Shown: positions 49,481-58,169, counted from the stretch's first letter. The stretch is DNA of 64,000 nt from Hymenobacter arizonensis (GCF_900115775.1 NZ_FOXS01000002.1:899129-963128), one strand, 5' to 3'. The notes: generated from the letters alone by a model not told the origin. Numbers and translations: made by a program.

Positions 49481-49680
49481 CCTCACCCCCTGACCCCTGC
49501 CGGGCACGGCCCCTCTCCAAAAAAGAGGGGGCACCGGCTTTGCGCTGTCATATACCGCTAAAAGTAAAAAGCCTGCTAAACAGCAGGCTTTTTTAATTAA
49601 CACTATTATCCTAAGGCATGACCAGTGCCCCCTCTTTTTTGGAGAGGGGCCGTGCCCGGCAGGGGTCAGGGGGTGAGGTT
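49479..49680. repeat. Palindromic repeat, type C copy 3 (perfect 56-bp arms)
   Basis: Arms 49479-49534 and 49625-49680 are perfect reverse complements (CCTCACCCCCTGACCCCTGC core). The outer ends fall inside the stop codons of the two convergent genes, pirin and M28 peptidase. The centre holds an intrinsic terminator. Confidence 0.95.
49566..49594. terminator. Bidirectional terminator within repeat type C copy 3
   Basis: AAAAAGCCTGCT and AGCAGGCTTTTTT with loop AAAC. T-runs on both strands; serves both convergent genes. Confidence 0.88.
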
Positions 49681-51326
49681 TACCGGCTTCCGTAGCGCTG
49701 CCCAAAAAAATCGCCCTTGTTCCAGGTCGGCCGCACTGGGTTCTGCGCCACTTGGTAGCCAATCAAGAAGCACAGCTGCACGTATTTCTTACCAGCTTCG
49801 AAGTCAAATAAGCCGTTGATATCATCCTGCGGTTTGTGGTAGGTGACGGCGCGCCACTTCTGCACCTCTTCGCTGAGGTTGTTTTTGCCGTCGGCGGTTT
49901 TGTTACCGTATTTGATGTGCAGGGCCGGGATGCCGGCGGTCACGAAGTTGTATTGGTCGCTGCGAATGAAGCGGTTCTGCTCCGGCTCGGGGTCCTGCTC
50001 CAGGGCGATACCCATGTAGGCGGCGGCTTGTTTCACGGGCTCCAGTAGGGTGGAGTGCTGCCCGCCCAGCGCCACCACGGACAGCAGCGGAGCGATGATG
50101 GTGGGCATGTCCATATTCACATCGGCCACGATGCTAGCTTTGGGCACGGTGGGGTTGGCGGCAAAGGCGGCCGAGCCCAGCAGGCCTAGTTCTTCGCCAG
50201 TCATAAACACGAAGAGCATGCTGCGCTTAGGCTTCTCCTTGAGCCTGGAGTAAACCTTGGCAATCTCCAGCACGCAGGACACGCCCGAAGCATTGTCGTG
50301 GGCACCGTTGTTGATGGAGTCGCCTTTCACGGGCGCCGTGATGCCGAGGTGGTCGAGGTGGGCCGAATGCACCACGTACTCGCTGCGCAGCTTGGCATCG
50401 GAGCCTGTGACTTTGCCCACCACGTTGTAGCTCTCAATATCCTGGTAAGTGGATTCGCCGCGGGCACTGACAGCCGTTTTCAGCGGTGCCGAAGCTGGCT
50501 TGCCGCCCTTGATAGTGGCAAAAACCTGCGCCGTATCCAGCCCGGCCCCCTGCATGAGGCGCTGGAGCGTAGCGGCGCTAACGGCCGCGTACAGCTGCTG
50601 GCGGCTGCCCACCGCAAAGGAGCGCGAGGCGGCCACCTTGCCGTTGGCGCCCAGCACGCTGTAGGTGCCGCGCTTCAAGTCGGGCAGGGCGCCGGCACGC
50701 GTCGAAGCTACAATCAGGCCCACGGCGCCGCGCTGGGTGGCCGCCTGCAGAATGCCTGATAGGTCCTGGCTAGCCGCGGCCACCGTGGATGCAAATGTCC
50801 TTGGCGCGCCGCGGACAATAACCACCACCTTGCCCTTCACGTCGAGGCCGGCGTAGTCGTCGTAGCCCAGCTCGGGCGCACTGATGCCGAAGCCCGCGAA
50901 GGCCAGTGGGGCATCGGCTACGGTGGTGGCGGGCAGCTCGGGGCTGGGGTAAATAACGTAGTCCTGGCCGGCCGTAAGCGGCGCGGCTGCCTGCGCCTCA
51001 CGCAACGTGAACGTGGCTCCAGGCTTCAAAAGCGCCTTGCGCAGCTGAACCTTCTGGAGGTAAGTGCCGCCTTCGCCAGCGGGCTGTACGCCCAGGTCTT
51101 TCAGTTGTTTCGTGACGTAGTCGACGGCCATCTGGTAGCCTTCTGTGCCGGGCTGGCGACCTTTCAGCCGGTCGTCGGCCAAGTAAGCAATGTGGGCTTT
51201 GATGGCCGCGGGTTGCACCTGGTCCAGGGATTTTTTGACGGGTGCAGGCACGGTGAGCGGGGCTTGCGCGTGGGCAGTGCCGCTTAGCAGCATGGTGGCA
51301 AGCAGAATAAGAGGACTGTTTTTCAT
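49680..51326 (-). CDS. M28-family metallopeptidase with PA-domain insert
   Basis: A 548-residue exported aminopeptidase/carboxypeptidase-type enzyme. Signal peptide ends GTAHAQ; AYLADDRLKGRQPGTEGYQ is the usual M28 N-terminal segment. A PA domain (about 150-280, with VKGKVVVIVRGAP) is inserted. Zinc ligands read HSAHLDHLG, GAHDNASGVSC, GEELGLLG, ADVNMDMP and a late YHKPQDD, giving the H-D-E-D-H set of M28. The stop codon is formed at the very edge of the palindromic repeat. ATG 51326 chosen at the signal start. Confidence 0.95.
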   Translation of the reverse strand: MKNSPLILLATMLLSGTAHAQAPLTVPAPVKKSLDQVQPAAIKAHIAYLADDRLKGRQPGTEGYQMAVDYVTKQLKDLGVQPAGEGGTYLQKVQLRKALLKPGATFTLREAQAAAPLTAGQDYVIYPSPELPATTVADAPLAFAGFGISAPELGYDDYAGLDVKGKVVVIVRGAPRTFASTVAAASQDLSGILQAATQRGAVGLIVASTRAGALPDLKRGTYSVLGANGKVAASRSFAVGSRQQLYAAVSAATLQRLMQGAGLDTAQVFATIKGGKPASAPLKTAVSARGESTYQDIESYNVVGKVTGSDAKLRSEYVVHSAHLDHLGITAPVKGDSINNGAHDNASGVSCVLEIAKVYSRLKEKPKRSMLFVFMTGEELGLLGSAAFAANPTVPKASIVADVNMDMPTIIAPLLSVVALGGQHSTLLEPVKQAAAYMGIALEQDPEPEQNRFIRSDQYNFVTAGIPALHIKYGNKTADGKNNLSEEVQKWRAVTYHKPQDDINGLFDFEAGKKYVQLCFLIGYQVAQNPVRPTWNKGDFFGQRYGSR

Positions 51327-51334
51327 TGGAAGGA

Positions 51335-51436
51335 TGTAGAGACGCCACGCTTGGCGTCTCGTAGTTGAACAGTTACGAGGGAACGATGAGGTCCTCACGG
51401 CGCTGACGCCGAGACGCAAAATGTTGCGTCTCTACA
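51335..51436. repeat. Palindromic repeat, type F
   Basis: Outer arms TGTAGAGACGC (51335-51345) and GCGTCTCTACA (51426-51436). Each end is also a hairpin (GAGACGCC/GGCGTCTC at 51339-51360 and GAGACGC/GCGTCTC at 51412-51432). The stop codon of the DUF1028 gene (51432-51434) lies inside the right arm. Confidence 0.88.
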
Positions 51437-52424
51437 AGGCTAAAATCTGCTTTAGCTCGGCGTCGGTCACGGTGAGCAGGCCTACTTTGGGCAGGCGCTC
51501 GGTGAGCACGCGCCAGTTGGGCTCCTGCTTGAAAATGGGGCGGAGCAGGGCAATGGCGGCCGGCACCTGCTGCTTATTGGCGAGGGTGATGGCGTGCCAG
51601 TATTTCATTTCGAGGTTTTTGGGAAACATCTTTTCGGCGGCCTCATATTCCTGAATGGCTTTGGGCATGTCGTTTTTCTCCACGGCGAGGTCGCCGGCGT
51701 TCATGTGCTCGTAGGCGCGGTGCAGGCTGAGGAGGCGGCGCAGCTCGGGCAGCGGGGCGGCGCTGTCGTCCACGCGCAGGTCCACGAGACGGTCGGCCCA
51801 GGGGCCTTCGGTGGCTTTGCCGCGCACCACCAGCAGCGCGGCCGACTGCCGGCCGCGGATGTCGCCGCCCTGGGCTTCGGCCGCATCGAGAGCAGCCAGT
51901 ACCCGCTCGGCTAGGGGAAGTTTGGCATTTTGCTCGAAGGCCTTGGCCATGGCGGGCCACACTTTGTCGGAGAGCATCATGTTGGCTTGCACCGAGAATT
52001 GATTGCCGGTGATGTGTCCGGCCTTGTCGACGCACTTGTTACCAGTATGCACGGCCACGCGGCCCTGGTTGTCGAGGATGGCGACCTGCCGTACGTCGCG
52101 GCCTTCGTCGTTCGACAGCAGCTCATCCAGCGCCTGCTGGGCCGATTTACCACTTTTCAACAGCGCCAGGCCGCGCAAACCGAACGACTTATTGGTAAAC
52201 GACTGCGTAGCCACCACGCCCACGCCGGCCTCGCCCCAGCTCACGGATGTGCCCACCGAAAACCAGTGGCTTTGCACGGCCACGGCCATTTCGCCGGTGG
52301 CGGGGTCGCGGGCCACTATACTGAATGTGTGAGCCAGCGGGTCGGTGGCGGAGTAAAACTGAGCAGCCACGGGCAGGTGCAGCAGCACAAGCAGCAGGAG
52401 GGAAAGCAGGTATTTCAGAAGCAT
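51432..52424 (-). CDS. DUF1028 (Ntn-hydrolase-like) protein with C-terminal TPR-type helices
   Basis: A 330-residue exported protein: signal peptide (LLLHLPVAAQ), then a DUF1028 domain. Recognisable are the segment HTFSIVARDPATGEMAVAVQ with WFSVGTSVSWGEAGVGVVATQ, and ALLVVRGKATEGPW. The domain has the Ntn-hydrolase fold but unknown substrate. The last 100 residues (DMPKAIQEYEAAEKMFP, PAAIALLRPIFKQEPN) look like TPR helices. The final codons and stop are supplied by the type F palindrome, so the C-terminus may have been re-cut. Confidence 0.85.
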   Translation of the reverse strand: MLLKYLLSLLLLVLLHLPVAAQFYSATDPLAHTFSIVARDPATGEMAVAVQSHWFSVGTSVSWGEAGVGVVATQSFTNKSFGLRGLALLKSGKSAQQALDELLSNDEGRDVRQVAILDNQGRVAVHTGNKCVDKAGHITGNQFSVQANMMLSDKVWPAMAKAFEQNAKLPLAERVLAALDAAEAQGGDIRGRQSAALLVVRGKATEGPWADRLVDLRVDDSAAPLPELRRLLSLHRAYEHMNAGDLAVEKNDMPKAIQEYEAAEKMFPKNLEMKYWHAITLANKQQVPAAIALLRPIFKQEPNWRVLTERLPKVGLLTVTDAELKQILAL

Positions 52425-52547
52425 AGCCGGGAAGCGAGGTGAGGTGAAGGCAGTGGCCGAAGGTAGTAAACAGCGCTTCTTTGCTTGAATTGGTGCGCTG
52501 CAAACCCAAACTGGTATGTGGGGTTTACCTTGCTCCTTCTAGCTCTT

Positions 52548-53519
52548 ATGCTCCCAACTCAACCGCCCATGATTCGCGTTTCCCACCTCAGCAAACGCTT
52601 CGGGGCGCACGCCGTGGTGCAGGACGTGTCGTTTGAGCTGGCGGCCGGCGAAACGCTGGTGCTCCTCGGCCCCAGCGGCTGCGGCAAAACCACCCTGCTC
52701 AAGATGCTCAACCGACTGGTGGAGCCTGACAGCGGCACCGTCGAAATCAATGGTCTAAATGTATTCGAGCAGCGTCCCGAAACGCTGCGCCGCGGCATTG
52801 GCTACGTCATTCAGCAAGTGGGCCTGCTGCCGCACTACACCGTGGCCGAAAACGTGGCCGTGGTGCCGCGCCTGCTCGGGCACGCACCCGCCGCCATTGC
52901 GGCCCGCACCACAGCGCTGCTCACGCGCCTGCACCTGCCGCCCGAGCGTTACGCGGCGCAGCTCCCGCATCAGCTCTCGGGCGGGCAGCAGCAGCGCGTG
53001 GGCCTGGCCCGCGCCCTGGCCGCCGACCCGCCCATTATCCTGCTCGACGAGCCCTTCGGTGCCCTCGACCCATTGACCCGCGCCAGCATCCGGCGCGAGT
53101 TTCGGGAACTGGAGGAACTGCGCAGCAAAACGGTGGTGCTCGTTACCCACGATGTCACCGAAGCCTTTGAATTAGCCGACCGGATTTTGCTGCTCGACGC
53201 TGGCCAGGTGCAGCAGCTGGGCACGCCGCGGGAGCTGCTATTTCAACCGGCTAATGACTTTGTGCGCCGGTTTTTCGCCGCCGAGCGGCTGGCCCTGCAA
53301 TTGCGCACCCTCACGCTGGGCGATGTCTTTACTGAGGAAGCAGCAACGCGGAGCGCCGGGCCAATCCCTTTGCCTTTCACCACCGCAACCACCGTGCATG
53401 ATGCCCTCGAAACCTTAACCGATTCCGATGCTGGCGCCTCAACAAGCTTCAGCGTAGCGGAGCTGATGGCCGCGTTCGGCCAGGCCTTACAACGAGAGGA
53501 GGAAGCATGGAAACGCTAG
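52548..53519 (+). CDS. Osmoprotectant/glycine betaine ABC transporter ATP-binding protein
   Basis: A 323-residue ATPase of the OpuCA/ProV type. Walker A LLGPSGCGKTTLLKML, Q-loop YVIQQVGLLPHYTVAENVAV, signature QLSGGQQQRVGLARALA, Walker B PIILLDEPFGALDP, H-loop VTHDVTEAFELADRI. There is no CBS pair at the C-terminus, which is shorter than OpuCA. The start is ATG 52548 or 52569. The upstream TACCTTGC (52526) may be a -7 box. The stop overlaps the start of the permease gene by 13 nt, so the two are translationally coupled. Confidence 0.93.
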   Translation: MLPTQPPMIRVSHLSKRFGAHAVVQDVSFELAAGETLVLLGPSGCGKTTLLKMLNRLVEPDSGTVEINGLNVFEQRPETLRRGIGYVIQQVGLLPHYTVAENVAVVPRLLGHAPAAIAARTTALLTRLHLPPERYAAQLPHQLSGGQQQRVGLARALAADPPIILLDEPFGALDPLTRASIRREFRELEELRSKTVVLVTHDVTEAFELADRILLLDAGQVQQLGTPRELLFQPANDFVRRFFAAERLALQLRTLTLGDVFTEEAATRSAGPIPLPFTTATTVHDALETLTDSDAGASTSFSVAELMAAFGQALQREEEAWKR

Positions 53520-55078
53520 CAGCCCTCTTCACTTTTTGGCGCGAGCAGGCCGGCAAGCTGGGCGAGCAAACGCTGCAGCACATCGGCCTCACGGCGGCTT
53601 CGTTGCTGCTGGCGGTGCTGCTGGGCGTGCCCGTGGGCTTGTGGCTGTCGCGCCGGCCGCGCTGGGCTCCGGCGGTGCTGGGCCTGGCCGGCGTGCTGCA
53701 AACGGTGCCCAGCATTGCCCTGCTTGGCTTCCTGATTCCGTTGCTGGGCATCGGGCCCAAGCCGGCCATTTTTGCGCTGTTTCTGTACTCGCTGCTGCCC
53801 ATTATCCGCAACACCCTGGCGGGTATTCAGGGCGTAGCGCCGGCCGTGGTGGAAGCCGCCCGCGGCCTGGGCCTCACCGATGGCCAAGTGCTGCGCCGGG
53901 TAGAATTGCCACTGGCGCTGCCGGTGCTCATGGCCGGCATCCGCACGGCTACAGTAATAAACGTGGGCGTGGCTACCCTGGCGGCCTACGTGGCGGCAGG
54001 TGGGCTGGGCGAGTTCATCTTCGGCGGCATTGCCTTGAATAATCCGGCCATGATACTGGCCGGGGCGTTGCCCGCCGCGGGGCTGGCCCTGGCGTTTGAT
54101 GCGGCGCTGGGCGCGGTGCAAAAGCTGAGTGCCCGCCGCCTGCGGCAAGTGGGCGGGGCGCTGCTAGTGGCGCTGCCGCTGCTGGGCGCGCTCTACCTGT
54201 TGCCCCGCGCCACGGGCAAGCTGCTGGCCGGCTTCAGCCCCGAGTTTGTGGGCCGCGCCGACGGCCTGCCCGGTCTCACCAAAACCTATGGCCTCACGCG
54301 CCTGCCCAACGTGGTGCTGGCGCCTGCGCTGGTATACGAAGCCGCCCGCAACGCCAACGTCGACGTCATCGATGGCTACTCCACCGACGGCCGCATCCGG
54401 GCCTACAACCTGCGCGTGCTGCACGACGACCGCCGCGTGTTTCCGCCCTACTACGCGGCGCCCGTCATTCGCCCCCAACTGTTGCGCGAGCACCCTGAGC
54501 TAATGGCCGTGCTGGCCCAACTCGATGGGCAGATTTCCGATTCGGTGATGACCAACCTGAACTACCGCGCCGACTACCTGCACCAGTCGCCCCAGGCTAT
54601 TGCCGAAGCTTTTCTGCGGCGGCGCGGGCTGTGGCGCGCTCCCCGCCCCGCCATTGCCGATGCGCCAGTCGTGCGCTTGGGCTCCAAGATTTTTGCCGAG
54701 CAATACATCCTCGCTGAGATGTACGCCGCCCTTATCCGCGGCAATACCAACCTGGCCGTGCAAACCAAAACCGGCCTCGGCGGCACCACCATCTGCTTCG
54801 ATGCGCTGCGTGACGGTGCTATCGATATGTACCCCGAATACACCGGCACGGGCCTCCTCGTGCTGCTCCAGCCCACGCCCGCCGTGGTCGATTCGCTCGG
54901 GGGCCGGCCCGATGCCGTGCTTAATTATGTGCGTCGCGAATTTCAGCGGCGCTACAACCTGGAGTGGCTTGCGCCGCTGGGCTTCAATAATACTTATGCC
55001 CTGCTGATGCGGCAGCAACAGGCGCAGGAATTGGGCATTGCGAGCGTATCAGAATTAGGGCAGTACCTGCGGCGGTGA
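53507..55078 (+). CDS. Osmoprotectant ABC permease fused to a circularly permuted substrate-binding domain
   Basis: A 523-residue fusion. Residues 1-210 are an OpuCB/ProW-like permease with about six helices and the EAA-like motif VVEAARGLGLTDGQVL. After a last helix comes the binding domain in an unusual order: first the segment FVGRADGLPGLTKTYGL...VDVIDGYSTDGRI...FPPYYAAPVIR...SDSVMTNLNYRVD-like, then VRLGSKIFAEQYILAEMYA...TGLGGTTICFDALRDG...DMYPEYTGTGLL and YNLEWLAPLGFNNTYAL. In OpuCC/OsmF proteins the GSK-F-EQ part comes first. The lobes are therefore swapped in sequence, a circular permutation. Transport of betaine or choline is inferred from the family. Confidence 0.9.
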   Translation: METLAALFTFWREQAGKLGEQTLQHIGLTAASLLLAVLLGVPVGLWLSRRPRWAPAVLGLAGVLQTVPSIALLGFLIPLLGIGPKPAIFALFLYSLLPIIRNTLAGIQGVAPAVVEAARGLGLTDGQVLRRVELPLALPVLMAGIRTATVINVGVATLAAYVAAGGLGEFIFGGIALNNPAMILAGALPAAGLALAFDAALGAVQKLSARRLRQVGGALLVALPLLGALYLLPRATGKLLAGFSPEFVGRADGLPGLTKTYGLTRLPNVVLAPALVYEAARNANVDVIDGYSTDGRIRAYNLRVLHDDRRVFPPYYAAPVIRPQLLREHPELMAVLAQLDGQISDSVMTNLNYRADYLHQSPQAIAEAFLRRRGLWRAPRPAIADAPVVRLGSKIFAEQYILAEMYAALIRGNTNLAVQTKTGLGGTTICFDALRDGAIDMYPEYTGTGLLVLLQPTPAVVDSLGGRPDAVLNYVRREFQRRYNLEWLAPLGFNNTYALLMRQQQAQELGIASVSELGQYLRR

Positions 55079-55090
55079 TGGGGTTACTGC

Positions 55091-55193
55091 TGTCATCCTG
55101 AGCGCAGCGAAGGACCTTATCACAGTAGGGTGACTTGAATTACCGCGTATCAGAATCAACATAATAAGGTCCTTTGCTGCGCTCAGGATGACA
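55091..55193. repeat. Palindromic repeat, type A copy 5
   Basis: Left arm starts TGTCATCCTGAGCGCAGCGA, right arm ends in its complement at 55193; one G:U wobble (left G, right T). The right arm contains CCTTTGCTG, giving a TTTG 23 nt before the GNAT -7 box. Between transporter and GNAT gene. Confidence 0.92.
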
Positions 55194-55199
55194 GAAGGC

Positions 55200-55207
55200 T
55201 ACTTTTG
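55200..55207 (+). promoter_or_regulatory. -7 box (TACTTTTG) of the GNAT gene
   Basis: Exact TAnnTTTG ending 4 nt before the ATG, so the transcript would be leaderless. A TTTG inside the repeat arm (about 55173-55176) could be the -33 element. Confidence 0.55.
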
Positions 55208-55211
55208 TTAT

Positions 55212-55724
55212 ATGATTCTTGCCACTGCCACCCCTGCCGACGCCGCCCGCCTCACTAACCTCGTAAACCGCGCCTACCGGGGCGACTCCTCCCGCCGGGG
55301 CTGGACCACGGAGGCCCACCTGCTCGACGGCCAGCGCATCGACGAAGAAGGCATGCAGGAAATGCTGGCCGTGCCCGAAGCCGCCATGCTGCTCTGCCTC
55401 GGCGAAAACAACGCGTTATTGGGCAGCTTCTACGCCCATGCGCTGGGCCAGAAAGTATACCTGGGCATGCTGGCCGTCGACCCTCAGGGGCAGGCTCAGG
55501 GAGTGGGCAAGTTTCTGATTCGGGCGGCCGAAGACTACGGCCGCCAGCACGGCTGCACCATCAGCAAGATGACCGTCATCTCGGTGCGAACCGAGCTTAT
55601 TGCGTTCTACGAGCGGCAGGGCTACCGCCTAACCGGCGCCACTGAGCCCTTTCCCACCGACCCGCGCTACGGCATTCCCAAGCAGCCCCTGACGCTGCTG
55701 GTGCTGGAGAAACCACTCGCCTGA
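55212..55724 (+). CDS. GNAT-family N-acetyltransferase
   Basis: A 170-residue acetyltransferase. The acetyl-CoA motif A is LGMLAVDPQGQAQGVGKFLI (QxxGxG form), followed by CTISKMTVISVRTELIAFYERQGY (motif B, with the FYERxGY signature). The first 30 residues (TPADAARLTNLVNRAYRGDSSRRGW) fit the GNAT N-arm. Substrate unknown. ATG 55212 is preferred to 55188, which lies within the palindromic repeat. Monocistronic. Confidence 0.92.
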   Translation: MILATATPADAARLTNLVNRAYRGDSSRRGWTTEAHLLDGQRIDEEGMQEMLAVPEAAMLLCLGENNALLGSFYAHALGQKVYLGMLAVDPQGQAQGVGKFLIRAAEDYGRQHGCTISKMTVISVRTELIAFYERQGYRLTGATEPFPTDPRYGIPKQPLTLLVLEKPLA

Positions 55725-55756
55725 GGCAACTGAAGCTGTGCCAGCGCAGGCTGCCC

Positions 55757-56191
55757 TCAGTTCCGCTGCACGCTTATTACAACGCTTTTTGGCTGTTGGG
55801 CCGTGGCTCTGCTTGGATAAGGGGTCACGTCGTGGAGCACCACCAAGTAGGTTCGCCCATTGGCTTGCACCACGCCTTGCGCATCGGCGCTGACATTGGA
55901 CAGAACCAACTTAAGCGACTGACTCGACCCATCGCTGGCCTGCACGCTGAGCACCGCTTCCGCAATGCCTCCCCACACGCAAACCACGTCTTGCGGGCAG
56001 CGGCTATCGTTCACGGCGTCCACCCCAATAGTCAATTCTGGCACCCGCTGGTTGGGAAAAGCTCCGCTTTGCTGCTGGCGCAAGGCCACCTGCTGGCCGA
56101 AAGGCGCATCGATGCGCGGCGCGGCAGAATCGTCTTTCTGGCAGCTTGCCAGGCACCACACGAAGGCCATTAAAACCAAAAGTAATTTCAT
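55757..56191 (-). CDS. Small lipoprotein of unknown function
   Basis: A 144-residue lipoprotein; the signal ends LASCQKDDSA with Cys at 17. The mature part is predicted all-beta: QVALRQQQSGAF, then VPELTIGVDAVNDSRCPQDVVCVWGG, the latter a pattern seen in small secreted Bacteroidota proteins with a conserved 'DSRCP..V.C.W.G' motif and paired Cys (a likely disulfide). The conserved Cys stretch is of unknown role. Convergent with the GNAT gene. Confidence 0.8.
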   Translation of the reverse strand: MKLLLVLMAFVWCLASCQKDDSAAPRIDAPFGQQVALRQQQSGAFPNQRVPELTIGVDAVNDSRCPQDVVCVWGGIAEAVLSVQASDGSSQSLKLVLSNVSADAQGVVQANGRTYLVVLHDVTPYPSRATAQQPKSVVISVQRN

Positions 56192-56475
56192 AGGAGAGGG
56201 ACTTGACGTATAGGTTAGAGCCAGGAGTTTCGCAGCGTAGACCGCTGCATCAGCCTAATGGTTGCGTGCCGCTCGTAGCAATTGCCGGTCGGCGTTGTTT
56301 AAACAACGACTCTCGCATTAAAATTAATTTACGAGCAACTTCCAAAAACCGAGCCGGTTCAAGCAGCAAACTTCCTCTCGCCACGTTATAGTAAGCGGGG
56401 CGCTTGTTCCTAAGTAAAGAACACAAACCCGCAAAGGCACCAGACACCAACGTTCCATTCCCTCAACCAAGTGCT

Positions 56476-57006
56476 ATGACCAATACCCCTCTGTCCGAAC
56501 TTGAACTGGTTCTGAAAGCCGATACTCCGCCCGCCGAAGCGCTACAAAGTGCTCTCGAATTGATAGGCCAGCACCTGCGCGCCGACCGTTGCTTTCTCTA
56601 CGTGCGCGACCCGGCGCAGGGGCGTGGCCGCATCGCCCTGGTCTGGCGCCTCGATGAAGCCGTGCCCGACCCGCGCCACGACTGGCAAGCCGACACCGGC
56701 GACCTACCCAAAGAAGACCCGCTCTTCCGCGCCGCCCTGGCCGCTCAGCCCTCGGTGTTTGTCAACGACGTAACCGAGGCTGGCCCCGAGGTGCTCAACC
56801 AGGAATTCGAGCGCCGCACGTTCGGCCACCGGGCCCTCATCCACGCCCACATCACCGAAGGCGAGCAGCTGTGGGGCATTTTGCAGCCCTGCGTCTTCGG
56901 CCACCCCCGCCACTGGACCGCTGCCGAGCGGGAGTACGTGGATGCGGCGGTGCCGCTGTTTCTGCCGATTATTAGAGAATATGTGCAGGAGGTGGGCAAG
57001 CGCTGA
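56476..57006 (+). CDS. GAF-domain protein
   Basis: A 176-residue cytoplasmic protein that is essentially one GAF domain (about 20-165): ALQSALELIGQHLRADRCFLYV, RIALVWRLDEAVPDP, SVFVNDVTEAGPEVLNQ, ALIHAHITEGEQLWGILQPC and the last helix ERQYVD-type segment. No kinase, cyclase or HTH part is attached. It could bind a small ligand or chromophore, but no conserved bilin Cys is evident. ATG 56476 chosen because the upstream frame lacks GAF residues. Confidence 0.88.
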   Translation: MTNTPLSELELVLKADTPPAEALQSALELIGQHLRADRCFLYVRDPAQGRGRIALVWRLDEAVPDPRHDWQADTGDLPKEDPLFRAALAAQPSVFVNDVTEAGPEVLNQEFERRTFGHRALIHAHITEGEQLWGILQPCVFGHPRHWTAAEREYVDAAVPLFLPIIREYVQEVGKR

Positions 57007-57168
57007 GGGGATTAAAGTGCTGCTCGTCTTTTCCCGAATTGCTCTCAATTAGGGTCCTTTCGGAAGTGCACTTTGGGATTTGGCAATGAACCCAAAGGAA
57101 GTGCAACGTTAGCCGATGGGGTAAGTCTATGAGAAGCCTTGGTACCGAGCCAGGGCTTTTTACTTTTC

Positions 57169-58011
57169 ATGCTCCGTCTCATGATACGCCTTCTCCTTCT
57201 TTGCCTGATGCTGCTCGTCGTCGTACCCGCGTTTGCCCTTCGGCCGGTGGCTGCTTGGTGGGCCAAGCCGGACACGCTGGGCCTGAAATACCAGCAATTG
57301 GAGATAACCACAGCCGACCATGTGAAGCTGACTGCTTGGCTCATCGAGCCTTCAGCCAAGGCTACTGACCAGCACACTACCATGGTTGTGGCCGGCGGCG
57401 ACGCCTACAACATGTCCAGCAATATCTACACGGCGTGGGCGCTGGCCGATGCTGGCTACCGTTCCTTGCTGTTCGACTACCGGGGCTTCGGCCACAGTCA
57501 GGCCTTTGCCATCGACCCACAGCGGCTGTACTACGAAGAATTTGCCACCGACCTGCGTGCAGCGTTGGCTGAAGCACGGCGCTTGCAGCCCCGCGACCGG
57601 GTAGGTATTCTGGGCTTGTCAATGGGCGGTATTATCGGGTCGAGAGTGGGAGCCAGTGACAAGCCCGATTTTCTAATCACTGAGGGCTATGCGGGCAATC
57701 TGCCGGCCATAGTGGCTTACCAAAAAGCCGCCCACAACAAAACCTTAACCCTCCCAGCCGGGGCCGCTACCTACCCCCGCGTGGCGGCCCGGGTGCATTG
57801 CCCCTGGCTACTCATCGCCGGCACCCAGGATAAGAACACGCCCCTCGCCGATTCGGCCGCCGTGGTGAAAGCCGCTCGCCGCCGTCAGCGGCGCCAGTTG
57901 TTAGCCGTAGACTGCGGCCACTTGGGTGCGCAGGATAAATTGACCGAAAAGTTCTTCGCTGAAGGCTATGTGCAGGCCATTAGTCGCTTTCTGGCGGGCG
58001 GCGAAGCCTAA
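57169..58011 (+). CDS. Alpha/beta hydrolase, membrane-anchored or exported
   Basis: A 280-residue hydrolase. The N-terminus is strongly hydrophobic (LRLMIRLLLLCLMLLVVVPAF), probably an uncleaved anchor or signal. The nucleophile elbow GILGLSMGGIIGSRVG has the Ser, the acid is in LLIAGTQDKNTPLADSA, and the terminal His sits in VDCGHLGAQDKL. Oxyanion region VVVAGGDAYNM. Family fits YfhR/Bem46-like serine hydrolases of unknown substrate. Starts at 57169, 57181 or, less likely, 57139. Confidence 0.88.
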   Translation: MLRLMIRLLLLCLMLLVVVPAFALRPVAAWWAKPDTLGLKYQQLEITTADHVKLTAWLIEPSAKATDQHTTMVVAGGDAYNMSSNIYTAWALADAGYRSLLFDYRGFGHSQAFAIDPQRLYYEEFATDLRAALAEARRLQPRDRVGILGLSMGGIIGSRVGASDKPDFLITEGYAGNLPAIVAYQKAAHNKTLTLPAGAATYPRVAARVHCPWLLIAGTQDKNTPLADSAAVVKAARRRQRRQLLAVDCGHLGAQDKLTEKFFAEGYVQAISRFLAGGEA

Positions 58012-58169
58012 CAGCTCAAGGCAGGGCCAACTGTGTCCGTAAACAGCGTGGCGGCATGTGCTGCTCCCAAAGCTTGTGAAACGAGCTCAGCAGCTGCAAA
58101 ACCTGATTTAATTGCCAGGCGTAGAGGCATGGCAGGCCAGCCGAACCTCTCCTGGCCTTCTTTGCGCTG

